From: Primulina eburnea
Lineage: Eukaryota > Streptophyta > Magnoliopsida > Lamiales > Gesneriaceae
Assembly (NCBI RefSeq): GCF_022965805.1
Contig: NC_133108.1
Location: 45,144,051-45,208,050 of the forward strand
Reading direction: 5' to 3'
Length of the DNA: 64,000 bases
Of the stretch, positions 47,451 through 60,700 are shown piece after piece. Below the pieces are notes generated by a model. That model was not told where the DNA came from and searched no databases. It saw nothing but the letters and a program-made list of their open reading frames with translations. The translations under genes were made by a program, and so were the position numbers. Numbering within the stretch: position 1 is the first letter of the stretch; each line of letters starts with the position of its first letter.

Positions 47451-47893
47451 GTAATTTCATTCATTTAAACGTTCCTCCATCATTTCACTCGTCGTCAATT
47501 TTTTTTGCGGGGGTACTATTGATGATATGGTACAAATCCTATCATATCATTAATTATATTTTAGAGATATTACAAAATATTGCATTGATATGCACAAATC
47601 TAGTTGCCATATATTACAAAATTCCATATCATCTAAGACTCAACACCTATAAATAAAGGGCTCTTAACCCTAATCAAGGTACGCTTTTATCTACAATTAT
47701 TTGCGCCAGTCTTATATTTCTCTCAAAAATACTATATTGACTTGAGCGTCGGAGTGGCTTCGCCTTCTGGCGGATTCATCTCACCCGTTTTCTTTGATAC
47801 ACAGTTATATTTTTGGAGCGTTCTGATTCGGTTTATTGAAGAAATTGGTTCGGGATCATCGTTTCAAGATATTTTATTGGTTGCGAATTTTTT
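47451..47893 (+). repeat. Copia 3' end and partial LTR, copy 2
   Basis: Same order as copy 1: gtaatttcattcatttaaac, purine tract gcgggggtac, tattgatgatatgg, TATA-like cctataaataaagg, ctatattga. About 95 extra bases (gcgtcggagtggcttcgcc and onward) then precede agaaattggttcg. Because the purine tract and upstream bases are also repeated, this is not simply the second LTR of the same element. Confidence 0.75.
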
Positions 47894-49362
47894 GCTTGCA
47901 TCAAATACCAATGATTCGACATAACAAACTCCGACTGTCCCTCGAAATAATAATACTTTCTATGATCCATCGATTATATTATCGACAAAAATATCGAGTG
48001 ATCGTCCCCCATTACCAACCACCTAAGATTCTCATGATCTTCTCTGAATGCCTCCATGATGCCATTTATGATCCGTTGGCTGTGATCAGAGGCGGAGGGA
48101 GAGTACTTTTCGTCCGGGTGGTCCAAAAAAATTTTAAAAAATTTATATGTAAATTTTTGTATAATTTTGGATAAATTTGATATTAGTCCGGGTAGATCAA
48201 TTTAAAATATTAAAGGATTTTAGAGTTTAAAATTCTAGTTCGGGTAGAATCGGATTCAGGCTCCTCCACCGGCCGTGATAACGGTGTTTCTGAGAAGTTT
48301 TGTGAGATCATCGGATACTTTGTAAGGAGGAGCCGATGGAGACCAAGGCAAGAGTTTTACCCCCGGGGGTTGATCCAAAAATAGGAATCCTCGTGTGATG
48401 TTTGGGCGCGGGCGCCACCAGGATTGGATGTATGTACTTCTGTGACATTAATTAATATCTAATATGGTTACGTTCTTCCCTTATTATTATTTTACTTTTT
48501 TATTGGTGTTTTTCCGTTATTTTACTCAGACAAGTAAGTAACATGTGCGCACATAGTGAATAAATGTTGTATGACATAATTTTTAAGGAGAAAGTTGATA
48601 TAAAACACTTATATTGAGTGAAATCGAAAGATCTATTAAAAAATTATAATATATAGAAAAATATTATCAAATTTTTTCTTGCTTAATTTTCAGTTTTTAG
48701 GTCATCTCACTGTTTTGTCTAATTAAGTTTCCTAATATCCATGTTGTACTTACTTTGTCATTTCCTTTGCGTTATTGGCGTTTATTATTTTCTTGTCTTG
48801 ATTTTGTATTTTACTGATGTTTGGGTTCTTTTTTTTCTTATCAACTTGATTTTTTTGGTTTCTCTAATTCATCCGCAATTATTGTTATGTTGTTTCATCA
48901 ATATGCTACTAAATTGATTTTTTAAAGAGATTTATTAAATTATTTCAGGAAATAATCATGTAAACAATTGTTTGGAATATATTTTTCTTAAATTTATTTG
49001 CCAAACTTATATGAAGTAGTGATTAAAATATTGAATGCAATAACTAATATAATAAAGTAAATTTACTATATTATATAATATAATATACTAGTTAGAAAAC
49101 ATTATACAATGCAATATTAGTTAAGAAACCAATACACGATTAATAGATGAAAAGACAATTTCCACAATCCATAAATCAACTCACTTTTAAAGAAATACCT
49201 CATTAGCGTACATGTTTAAAATAGTTAAGTGAGAACAACCTAACTATAAGTTGAAATTAGAAAGAAAAAATGAAAAACATATTTCATTCAAATAACATCC
49301 AAAGCTAATAATTGGGCAAACAATTTATTATTCAATTATATTCTTATTCGATCGGCTTGAAT
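47894..49362. other. Intergenic region, no gene recognised
   Basis: 47894-48090 and 48280-48430 read as one more GC-rich sequence split by a short insertion (see 48087-48271), but no protein family was recognised. The rest is AT-rich. Confidence 0.35.
48087..48271. mobile_element. Possible hAT-like MITE, 185 bp
   Basis: The left end CAGAGGCGGAGGGAG resembles hAT terminal repeats, and the right end ctcctccaccg is a rough inverted match. The flanks gctgtgat (48079-48086) and gccgtgat (48272-48279) agree in 7 of 8 bases, as expected for an 8-bp target duplication. Terminal repeat pairing is imperfect, so this is tentative. Confidence 0.4.

Positions 49363-49420
<58 letters not shown>
49363..49420. 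repeat. (TA)n microsatellite
   Basis: About 28 TA units directly left of the LTR palindrome. Confidence 0.95.
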
Positions 49421-49421
<1 letters not shown>

Positions 49422-49551
49422 ACTGTAATGCCCAAGATTTTATATCATGTTAAATTACGATTATTGATTTTTAATCGAGACAATTATGAAAAGGCTAACC
49501 GAGACACGAAATGAGATTACGTGTGAAAATTGATGTGCGAGGACAGTAGCA

Positions 49552-49790
49552 TCGGCGCACATGCGCGACTATATGCGCGCACATGCGCGAGAATTACAGA
49601 AAGGTTCGCGCACATGCGCGACATGGATTCGCGCACATGCGCGAGACAACCCGAGAGTTGTGAAGAATTCCTCGCGCATATGCGCGGAAGAGGGGCGCGC
49701 ATATGCGCGAGTCTCCGTGAAGCCACGCGCTGAAGCAGAATGTCTCGCGCATATGCGCGGAAGGTAGTCGCGCATATGCGCGAGACGTGT
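49552..49790. repeat. Array of CGCGCAYATGCGCG palindromes (left arm)
   Basis: Eight copies of cgcgca(c/t)atgcgcg at irregular spacing. The version with tat is a perfect 14-bp palindrome. It occupies the position of U3 in the left LTR-like arm. Confidence 0.88.
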
Positions 49791-49832
49791 GCTACAAAGA
49801 GTGAGCCACTCGTCCTTTGCATGTACGTTGGT

Positions 49833-49836
<4 letters not shown>

Positions 49837-49891
<55 letters not shown>
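49837..49891. repeat. (TA)n microsatellite in the left arm
   Basis: About 27 TA units after the palindrome array, where a TATA region would be expected. Confidence 0.93.
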
Positions 49892-49892
<1 letters not shown>

Positions 49893-52517
49893 TTACATGC
49901 GAATTTTCTTCAGAAAAGGGGAAAACGAAGCTTGGGAGAGGAATCGCTTTTTAAATGTTAGAATTCGATTTTACGATCAATCCGGCCGTTAGATTTTAAA
50001 TCCGACTTCGACGCTGTGTTCCTATCAACGCAGGCTACTACAGGACGTAAGTTTTGTTACGTTTTGACATGTTTGGAAATTATGATGTTGTTAGAATTGA
50101 ATACACGTCATATATGTTATTCTTGACATGTTAGACAGCGTAGAATCGAAGTCAGATTAAGAAACGGACTGAATATGGAATTGTTATGAATTTCAGAATG
50201 AAATTGACTAGAATTGATACCAGATTGGTACAGTGGTTGATTGTAAATGATTGGAATTGATATAGACTTATATAGTATTATCAGTATCGCAAGATTGTAC
50301 TGTTGTACTGTCAGAATTTGATAAAACAGATATGTTGTGATTTGATTAGAATATTGATACAGAATATTGATATTGTCATTGTCAGATTGAACAGTAACAG
50401 ACTTTGAATCAAGACTTTGATTGTATCAGATCGACAGCAAGAAAGGTATAAATAAATGTTGATTCGGGATTGCACAACTCGGGTTAGGTTTGACTTGAGT
50501 TTCTCTAAATCACATACTTTATTTATTGCATTGATATTTGCAGATTATCAGATTGATATGTTAATGTATTAACTTAGAACAGAGTCAGAGTCCGAGTCTA
50601 GGGCAGATCAGCCTAGCTAGGGCAGAACCACCGAGTCTTTCTCAGAACCGATAAGACTCTAGACTTACGGTGTATCGAAGAGTCTTAGATGTAGATCGAC
50701 GTCTATCTCAGACACTCGATACAGATTACAAAAGTCTAAATTAGATTGGGATCCCTAGATTTGAGATAAGATAAGATTAGATCACGAGTCATTGATTCAT
50801 GTAGTCAGATTGGATACATGTTTTGATGTTTGTTTATACTTTTATATATGTTTTATATGAATGCATTTAATACATTGTTTATACTGGGATATTTATATCT
50901 TACCGGAGTTATCCGGCTGTTGTCTTGTTTGTATGTGTGCATGACAACATGTGGGACAGGTACAGGGTCACAGAGGTGAAGACAGACCGAGATTAGAGTG
51001 GTGATACCGGACTTGGACTAGAGCTAGGGTTTAAACACTTGATAGTAGTTGTTGAACCTGAGTATGTATGATTGTATATATTTTATAAGATTTATACTTT
51101 TATACTGATATGTATAGAAGTTTGATTCCATCACCTTCCGCATTTAAAAAAAAAAAATTTAGACTCTGTTTCTAATTGATTAATTAGTCTCAATTACGAT
51201 TAAGAACTTGATTAGCGTCCGGGCTAATCATGTTCTTAATCATCATTGGGACTAAATCAATTATAATAATCAGGGTCTATTTTTTTTTTAAAAATGCGGA
51301 AGGTAATGGAATTAAACTCCTATACATATCAGTATAAAAGTATAAATCTGATAAAATATACAATCATACATACTCAGGTTCAACAACTACTATCAAGTGT
51401 TTAAACCCTAGCTCTAGTCCAAGTCCGGTATCACCACTCTAATCTCGGTCTGTCTTCATCTCTGTGACCCTGTACCTGTCCCACCTGTTGTCATGCACAC
51501 ATACAAACAAGACAACAGCCGGATAACTCCGGTGAGATATAAATATCCCAGTATAAACAATGTATTAAATGCAATCATATAAAACATATATAAAAGCATA
51601 AACAAACATCAAAACATGTATTTAATCTGATTACATGAATTAATGACTCGTGATCTAATCTTATCTTATCTCAAATCTGGGGATCCCAATCTAATTTAGA
51701 CTTTGGTATTCTGTAACGAGTGTCTGAGATAGACGTCGATCTACATCTAAGGCTCTTCGATACACCGTAAGTCTAGAGTCTTATCGGTTCTGAGAAAGAC
51801 TCGGCGGTTCTGCCCTAGCTAGGCTGATCTGCCCTAGACTCGGACTCTGACTCTGTTCTAAGTCAATACATTAACATATCAATATGATAATCTGCAAATA
51901 TCAATGCAATAAATAAAGTATGTGATTTAGGGAAACTCAAGTCAAACCTCACTTGAGTTGTGCAATCCCAACTCAACATTAATTTATACCTTTCTTGCTA
52001 TCGAACTGATACAATCAAAGTCTGTCACTGTTCAATCTGGAAATGACAATACCAATATTCTATATCAATATTCTAATCAAATCACAATGTCTCTGTTTTA
52101 TCAAATTCTGACAGTACAACAGTACAATCTGGCGATACTGATAATACTATATCAGTCTATATCAATTTCAAGCATTTACAATCAACCCCTGTTCAAATCT
52201 GATATTGATTCTAGTCAATTTCATTCTGAAGTTCATAACAATTCCATATTCAGTCCGTTTCTTAATCTGACTTCGATTCTATGATGTCTAACATGTCAAG
52301 AACAACATATATGAGTTCCATTCAATTCTGACAATATCATAATTTCAAAACATGTCAAAACGTAGTAAAACTTACATCCTGTTGTAGCCTGCGTTGATAG
52401 GAACACAGCACGGAAGTCGGATTTAAAATCTAACGGACGGATTGATCGTAAATCAAATTCTAGAATCAGGGATCAAAAGCTTCTCTCGATTTTTGCTGAT
52501 TCTGAAGGATCAATACG

Positions 52518-52625
<108 letters not shown>

Positions 52626-52671
52626 AACGTTGCATATTAGGCCAAATGTCAATTTTTCCGTTTGCATGCCT

Positions 52672-52845
52672 CGCGCTCGGGCGGACATAAAGTTCCGCCC
52701 GGGCGCGGAACTCTCAGCCCTCGCAATTTATACAAGCGCGCTCAGGCGGATAAAAACTTCCGCCCGGGCGCGAAGTGATCGACTTTCTTGTTTACTCATT
52801 GGCGCTCGGGCGGACAAAGACTTCCGCCCGGGCGCAACACTTTCG
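52672..52845. repeat. Array of GC-rich hairpins (right arm)
   Basis: Three units in which gcgctcgggcgga and ttccgcccgggcgc face each other across about 10 bases, forming stable stems. It sits where the left arm has its CGCGCAYATGCGCG array. Confidence 0.88.
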
Positions 52846-52966
52846 GCCCACATCTTGGCTTTTCATATTTCTTTGTCCATTATAATCTCGGACTGGCCCG
52901 GCTATAACCACATTAAGTAATAATCAATAATCTCATATTAATCTAATTAAAATCTCGGGCATTACA

Positions 52967-53913
52967 TATATATATATTAGATTTATATTTATATTTTTAT
53001 TTTTAATTATATATTCTTGTGGGATGCTATCACGAATCTTTATCTGTGAGACGGGTCGACCCTACCGATATTCACAATAAAAAGTAATACTCTTAGTATA
53101 AAAAGTAATTGTTTTTATGGATGACCCAAATGAGATATCTGTCTCACAAAATACGACTCGTTAGGTCGTCTCACACAAGTTTTTACCTTTAACCTCCTAT
53201 ATAACTTTTTTTTAGAATTTTATATAATAGATAACTAATTTAATATAAGTATAGATATTTTGTAGACTATATCGATGACTATTATTATTTTTGTTGAATA
53301 AAAGTTTAAAATAATAAATAAACCAACATTGTAATGAAATACACATTTAAATAAAATTATATGGTAAATATCAAATAAACGCATACAATAATTATTAAAT
53401 ATAAATTTTAAACTACCAGTATGATTTTCACAATAAAATTTTTAAATATAACTAAAGAAATAAACTTTCATAAAATATGCTATTTTTTGTAGCTTTTGAA
53501 TTAGTTAGTTTGATTTCAAAATAATTAAATAAATATATTAAAATAACATATGTAAAAGCACTAATACTTTGACAAATGCTATCAATGGTCATTATAATTT
53601 ATATTTATTATAAAGATTATGTCATATTTATATTTTTTACAATAGAAAATAATTATGTGTCTTTTAAGTGCTCATTAATATCTCTTTTTCATGCGTTACA
53701 TATTTATGATTTTGATTGATGATTGATTTTAACAAGCAAATGCATATACAATTTAATAAAATAATCATGCATATAACATACGGATTTGTTATAATTAATT
53801 CTCTTTGGATTTTCAATTTTTTTTTGAATTTTTACAAAATCAAAAATATATATGTTTTAAATTATAAAATTTTAATATGGATATTTATTATCTTACTTAA
53901 AAAAAATTAGAAG

Positions 53914-53965
<52 letters not shown>

Positions 53966-54713
53966 TATATCTTTTTTTTTTACAATCAAGTAATTTTCAC
54001 ATGCATTAGTTAATGAATAATTTTTTAAAAATTATAGTTTATATTTTTCATCAAGCCTTCTCATACGAATAATTGTTTATATATTTTTTTATGCATTTAT
54101 ATGTGCTTAATGCTTATATATGTATGTACATTAAACATTTCAAATTATTTGTTTTTTATTGTGTATTTTTTAATATCAAATAAGTCGTAATATCTAACAA
54201 TCGAAATCATTTGCTTTTTAAGTTTTATAATTTTATCATAGTCAAATTATATGCAATGTTACTTTTTGACTGTGAATTTTTTTTATTTTCTTAAAATTTC
54301 ATAAAATATTAAAAAAACATATATATAAATTAAAAATTATAAATCAAAATATCATATACTACCAAATTTTATATATTGAATTTATAAATTTGTATGAGAT
54401 ATAAATTTTTTTAAAATTGATACTATGAACCATTTTTAAATATCAAATAAAATAGAAATAAAATATGTGAGACGGTAAAACTAATTGTTTAGCAGTTATG
54501 CATTAAATTTATATATTATGAGAACTGATTTTTGAACTGAAACCAATAAAAGATTTCAGTTTTGATTTTGATTTCACTGTTATTGAAAACCATAGTTTGG
54601 TTTACTTTTAGACCCTTAATGACTACATCTTAAACATTCTTAGTAAATGTTTCAAATACTGTCAATTTTTTTTATTGAATTTATAAATTTGTCTGATATA
54701 TAATTTTTTTAAA
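52967..54713. other. AT-rich intergenic region with a MITE-like repeat
   Basis: 53022-53187 looks like a short interspersed element that I recall as common in dicot genomes (words tctgtgagacgggtcgaccc, tgacccaaatgagat and gtctcacacaagtttttacc). 53918-53961 is a (TA)n tract. No coding signal elsewhere. Confidence 0.45.
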
Positions 54714-55345
54714 AAATACTACTTAAATCTTTAATTTTTTTATAGCTAAATTCTTCTCGTTCTTCTAAGAGATTCTTGTTTTACAATATTATTAATACTA
54801 CTTAAATCTTTAATTTTTTTATAACTAAATTCTTCTCGTTCTTCTAAGAGATTCTTGTTTTACAATATTATTAATATATTAACATTCATAATTATTTATA
54901 TAAATTTTCCTAAATAATTTATATTAATATATTAATATATTAAATAATTATTTAATGTTAATATATTTTATGGTTTTTAACTAAGAATCGAAAATAAATA
55001 GTGTACTATATTAAATAATTATTTAATGTTAATATATTTTATGGTTTTTAACTAAGAATCGAAAATAAATAGTGTAATAAATTATTTAGGAGAATTTATA
55101 TAAATAATTATGAATATTAATATATTAATAATATTGTAAAACAAGAATCTTATAGAAGAACGAGAAGAATTTAGCTATAAAAAATTAAAGATTTAAGTAG
55201 TATTAATAATATTGTAAAACAAGAATCTCTTAGAAGAACGAGAAGAATTTAGCTATAAAAAAATTAAAGATTTAAGTAGTATTTTTAATTTATTACACTA
55301 TTTATTTTCAATTCTTAGTTAAAAACCATAAAATATATTAACCTT
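54714..55345. repeat. Compound inverted repeat with the order A-A-B-C-C-B'-A'-A'-C'
   Basis: Unit A (tacttaaatctttaattttt through acaatattattaata, about 82 bp) is present twice at 54714-54880. B (taatatattaacattcataa, continuing) is at about 54872-54925. C (ttatttaatgttaatatatt through aaaataaatagtgta, 68 bp) is present twice at 54942-55077. Then come B' and A' twice in inverted orientation up to about 55285, and C' inverted to 55345. The whole could fold into a long hairpin. Confidence 0.85.
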
Positions 55346-57700
55346 AAATTTCATATTATTATATTGTTATATATTTATCATGTTATTCTACTATTGCATA
55401 TATAATTTTTTTTTCATATATATTTTTATGATACAATAATTTTTTACTTAAATTAAAACTGCACTAAAAATATAATTACAAAATTTTATTAAAATAATAT
55501 GCAGAGAGAAAATTAAAAGGATAAAATATTTAAAGGTAGTATAAAGATGCCCATGATCCACACTTTAATATAGACATAGATAAAAAAAAATATATTTTTA
55601 TTATCAAACATATATTCATTTTTAATATATAATTGTTATTAGATTTCTCAAAAATTATGTAGAAAATTTTCATGCAATTACTCAAACAATACACAATTTA
55701 ATGAGATAGTAGAAAATTTATAATGAAAAACTTTGTCATAGCATTTGGTCTGCTTTTATAAGTATAATAGATAAATATATATTTTTTTAATGTTTTATTT
55801 TAATATTTTTCTAAGAATTATGCATAAAAAAAATGTTGTTTCTCTAATGTTTTTTATTATCAAATATCTATTCAATTTTTACGTAACATTATTTTCAAAG
55901 TTTCTTATGTTGCAATTTTGTATTAAAAAAAATAAAAACACTATTATAATCTTCATTTCTTTAATGAGTTCAAAAAAATAAATGCATCAATTAAATGAAT
56001 AAACAAAACATTGAATTCTACAAATTCAATATCTCAAATTGTTAGGATCGGGAAATAGTTTAGAGGAGGATGAATAAACTTTTTGAAAATATTTGCTTTT
56101 AAAATTTGTTTTCAACCGCTTTTAGGCGGTTGAAATTTTTTCTCAAATAGATAGAAATATGAACTTGAAAAGTGCGGAAAACAGTTCGATATTTCTAATG
56201 ATAGTTTCAATAGGTTGGTTGTCTAATCAACAAGATATAGTTTGAAATGTAAAAGCTTGCGAAAAGTAAAGACACAAGTTTATAGATCTTTAGATATAAG
56301 ACTCGTACGTCACCTCTTGTTCTTCTGTAGGAAGGATTCCTCTAAAAGATTTTGGTTTTATAAAACTCTTTGCAATAGCTCACTGCAATCAGGACTTATC
56401 ACACTGTCTGTTTTGGAACTCCTAATGATCATTTTACACTTCTGGATTTTATGAACCCTCGGTTCACGACACCACTATTAATCAAATAACCAACGGTTAC
56501 TGATGTAAGTAAAATAATATGTTTTAGTTGCACGAATATGATCTTTGAATGATCAAACATCTTTCTGTTGAGTTTGTGCTTGATGAGCGATAAGGTATAT
56601 GATCTTTGATTGCATTCAGATTCTTTAAGTATGCAGGCTTGTAGTAATCGTACCGTTGAAAGCTTGACGATTATGTACGTGTTTCTTGCATACTTCCAGC
56701 TCTTCTTATATAAGTTGTCATTCGACGGTCGGAAAAAGATGAGTAACGTTAATCCGTAACCTTGGAATGATGTGTCACTATCAGCTGCAAATACATAAAA
56801 TGTTCTTCAGCAAAGCATTTAATGTTTTCTTCGCTATTATAGCTTTGAATCTCGTTCCTTGAAGAGTTGTTGCTGAGTACTCTTTTATGACAACTGTTTT
56901 TACCTTCAGAACTTGTAGGATATATGCAATATTTCTTTTCTGGGATAGTGACATAAATGCATATCCATATTGGGACTGGTGTAGCACATGATTGACTTGT
57001 AGCGGTGCAAGGCTATTGAATGTCCTGAACCGGTCAGAGAATGTCTTTCATTAAGAGAGTAATAAATAGCTCTTTAATGACTCGATTTTTAAAGTATTCG
57101 AACAGTCGGTTGGAAGTTTTAACTTCTTTTGTTCAAATGGTTGACTGGTAGCGATCTGAAATTCAAGCAGTTGAAGACTAAGCGTTTGTAAGTTTAGTCG
57201 GTTGAACTGGTTTCTGTCATACACAGAAGATTTCAGCTGTTTCCTGAAACAGTTAAGTGATGTTTAGATTTTGTCGATCACCAAAACTCTTAGGTAATAG
57301 TAATTATTTAACACAACTTTGCCCCTAAATTTTATATACTTTTTCCACCAACCCCCATGCAATTATTACAAACAATATATAATTTTGGGCAATGTCTTAA
57401 AATCACAATACAAAAACTTTGTTCATTATCTACACTCATATAGATATAGATAAAGATTATTCTTCTCTTTTTTTTTTTGCACAGCGGTACACATAAGATA
57501 TGAATTCAACACAAATATACCAAGAATCTCAAGTGTAATATATCATAATGTTAAATAAAATTTGAAGCAACAAAATTATATTGTTCATAACAATTAATAT
57601 TGCAGTAACACTGAAGAAAAATTTCAATAGTTTTATGCAAGACAACAAAAGATTTCAAGTGAAAGACACTTTGATTTCCTGCAAATGTTTGACGAAATAA
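55346..57700. other. Intergenic region with a possible LTR-like repeat
   Basis: No gene recognised. 56040-57313 starts TGTTAGGATCGGG and could end TTTAACA, with caaat and caact flanks (4 of 5 bases), so it may be an old solo LTR; this is weak. The remainder is very AT-rich. The ABCG gene ends at 57701, so the last 200-300 bases probably hold its 3' UTR. Confidence 0.3.
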
Positions 57701-60700
57701 CTAAGGAATAGGTGAGTTGAGGCCCTCTTGAGAAGCCAACGGATGCAGGTTCTGGTACCTCTTCGAAGGGTACGATGGCTTTCTCTTAAACGAGGGCCGG
57801 TTCTTGAAACGATGCAATGCTCTTTTCGTGTAAAGCGACTGGAAGTAGGGCGATAATCGCTCCTTCAACTTGAGAATAACGAAGAAGAGAAGCCTGTAAC
57901 ATACTATAAGTCCATATACTGCTAACAAATCCCACCATTTCGAGTGATCTAATGGTATTTTGAATAGATTCCGAACAACGTCCTCTCCTTTTAGTTTTGG
58001 ATTTCCAGGTACTAGAGGGTCGAATACAAGACCAAGCATGTCGTTTTTGTAAGCTCCCTGTCTCCATCGTACATTGAAACAACAGCATGTTAATAAAAAT
58101 TACACTTTTTAATTTGGTGCATTTCTTGCATGCTAACCGAATTTTGGGGTTTTTCTTACCTTGAACTTGTAGATAATATTTTAAAATTTTATTATAAAAC
58201 GAACCTGCAGTGACCATGCGCCATAGCCGATGTATGAAATGGGATACCGCCAAACGGGTTTTGGAAGATCTGATAGCAAACGGAAGAATCCAGCAGTCAT
58301 CATCATAATCCCCTGCAAATACATACTGATGGTAAGGACATATATGTAGAGGATTAAATAGGGTTGTTGTATATATACGTTTACACTTACAAGAACTCCG
58401 GCACCAGCTATGAGCCCCATTAAGAAGTTGGGAACTAGTGAAGCTACGATCATCATGACACTCTCTACCATAGCAATGCATCCAAAAATGTTGAGGCAGA
58501 AGAAGACATAATGAGAAAACTCGGGCCGGAATTTCACCATATAGAATGTTATTGTCCCAGTAACGATGGATACTGCAAACAAAAATGGAAAGGAGGAGAG
58601 GAAGTTCGACAGTATGAACACAGCAACGCCGTAATACCCATTAAGCCTTTCCCGATAAAAGACCTGTTTACCAAGAAAATTAAGAAAAGTAGTTAATGTC
58701 TCTTTAATTTTCTCTCTAAGTTCAGTGAAAGTCGTGTCTCTTTCTTTTTCGTGTTTGACCTTCATTTCTTCGATAAAGGATGGAAAGCCTCCAATGGACA
58801 TGAAAGTCATGAATCCAGTGATAAATCCGCCACAAGCTCCCCGAGCCAAGATCGCTGTATAGCTAGTGCCGACGTCATAGAACAGAGTTCCAACACATAA
58901 AGCAACCATGGTGTATATTACTATTCGTGACCAGTAATAGCCAATGTCTCTATGCATATTCAAGAATGATCTGTGCGTTAAAGTATGAAGCTGTTTCCAC
59001 CAACTTGCTTGGCTTCCTTTTATTGTTTCAATAACAAGTCCTTGCTGCAATTCAAGATCTTTTTATTAATCTAACCATATCTAAATTGCACAAAAACAAA
59101 ATTTGCTCTAAGATTGAGTTTGTTTAAATGGATTTATAGATTTCAAGTAGTATTTTTGAGAAAAAAAATCATAAATTTTAAATCTACATCTTTCATATTT
59201 ATATACTATTTCATATTAGTTATTATTGATTTCAAGTTCACCCGATAATGGATACATAAAGTATAAATTTAATATTTCATTTATTGTTCATCGTTAACAA
59301 TTACAAATTTAATTGAAAACAATAGATTTCAAATTCATCCATCCAAATGCAACCTCGGTGTTTCTAGCATACTATCAGGAAACAAATTGTTCACTGCCAA
59401 GATTGCAAAGCATGTAAAACCATCAAAGCAAGAGCCACGAGGAACTTAATTTGGTGTTACGGAAGATCACTTGATTATGAGTTACTTACTATGGCAGATA
59501 GTTCCCGTATTCTTGATCTTGCCTTTCTTGGATAATCTGAGTGCTTGTATTTTTCAACAAGCGCTGATTTAATAGCTGCCGTTCCCAAATTCATAAAAGG
59601 GTCTGATGATTTGTGTGTTTCCTGCCATTACCGAGCTAGAACGTGATTTTCTTTAGCTTAGATTCATCAAAAAATCAAATTGACGTAAGAATGAAACTAG
59701 GTGCATGCAATAAAGAGAATCTTTAGCATATATTCTTCATAAAATCCAATTGACGAAAGAATGAAACTAATTGCAGTAAAGAGAGTGAGTATATTTGTTT
59801 CAGAATTCATACCTGGAGTAGTCTTTGTGACCCTTTCAGAGTGGCTGTCACGACGTCAAAATCCGAGTTAATACAGCGCAAGAAATGATCCGAAGGATTC
59901 CTCCTGCTTGGGCACTGAAACCCTGCTTCAGCAAAGAACTGAAAAAGCAAAATAAAGATTCTAAGAAAACAAGCAAATGTTCACGGAAAAACGGGAAGCT
60001 TCGCCACAAAATACCTTCACTGCCACCTTTGCCTCTCCGAAGTAAACAGTTTCACCCCCGGATAGTAAAAAAAGATCATCAAACAGCGCAAAAACTTCAC
60101 TACTAGGCTGATGGACTGAGGAGATAACGGTTCTTCCATCTCGAGCGAGATTCTTGATAGATTGAATGACAAAAAATGCTGATGCACTGTCAAGGCCACT
60201 GGTTGGTTCATCAAGAAACAGCAAACGGGGTCGTATGAGAATTTCGAGGGCGATACTGAGTCTCTTCTTTTCTCCACCACTTATGCCTCTTAACTGCCAG
60301 TTTCCTATCTGTCGATCAGCGCAATCTTGAAGTCCCATTTCCACTATAGTTGCCTCTACAATTTGTTTTACTTCTGCTTTAGAAGACATGTTCGGCAGCC
60401 TCAAGTTGGCCGAGAAAGATATAGTTTCTCTTACAGTAAGTGTCCCCAACAAGACATCTTCTTGAGTAACATATGCCTGAATCAGTTGAAACACAATAAT
60501 TGTATTAGAGAAACACATTTGCAATTCAAGAATTATGTGCAGTAAAGATACTTACAACACCACCATAATCGAGCCTCTGTTTCTTGCCATTAAGAAGAAT
60601 GTTTCCTGTCATGAAAATGTTTCTTGATAACCTACCTGTGGCAAAGTATGAATTAGTGAATCATGAAACAAGGGATAGAAAAAGAAACAATCATATATAC

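Noticed and set aside
49517..49838. Arg/Ala-rich frames over the CGCGCAYATGCGCG array
   Set aside because: They are open on several frames of both strands simply because the palindromic repeats lack stop codons.
56040..57313. Possible solo LTR (TGTTAGGATCGGG ... TTTAACA)
   Set aside because: The flanks agree in only 4 of 5 bases and the right end is not the expected complement of the left. It is kept only as a note in the intergenic entry.
60017..60280. 87-codon minus-strand frame overlapping ABCG exon 3
   Set aside because: A shadow frame of the ATP-binding domain; the true frame carries the ISGGEKKRL and LLFLDEP motifs.
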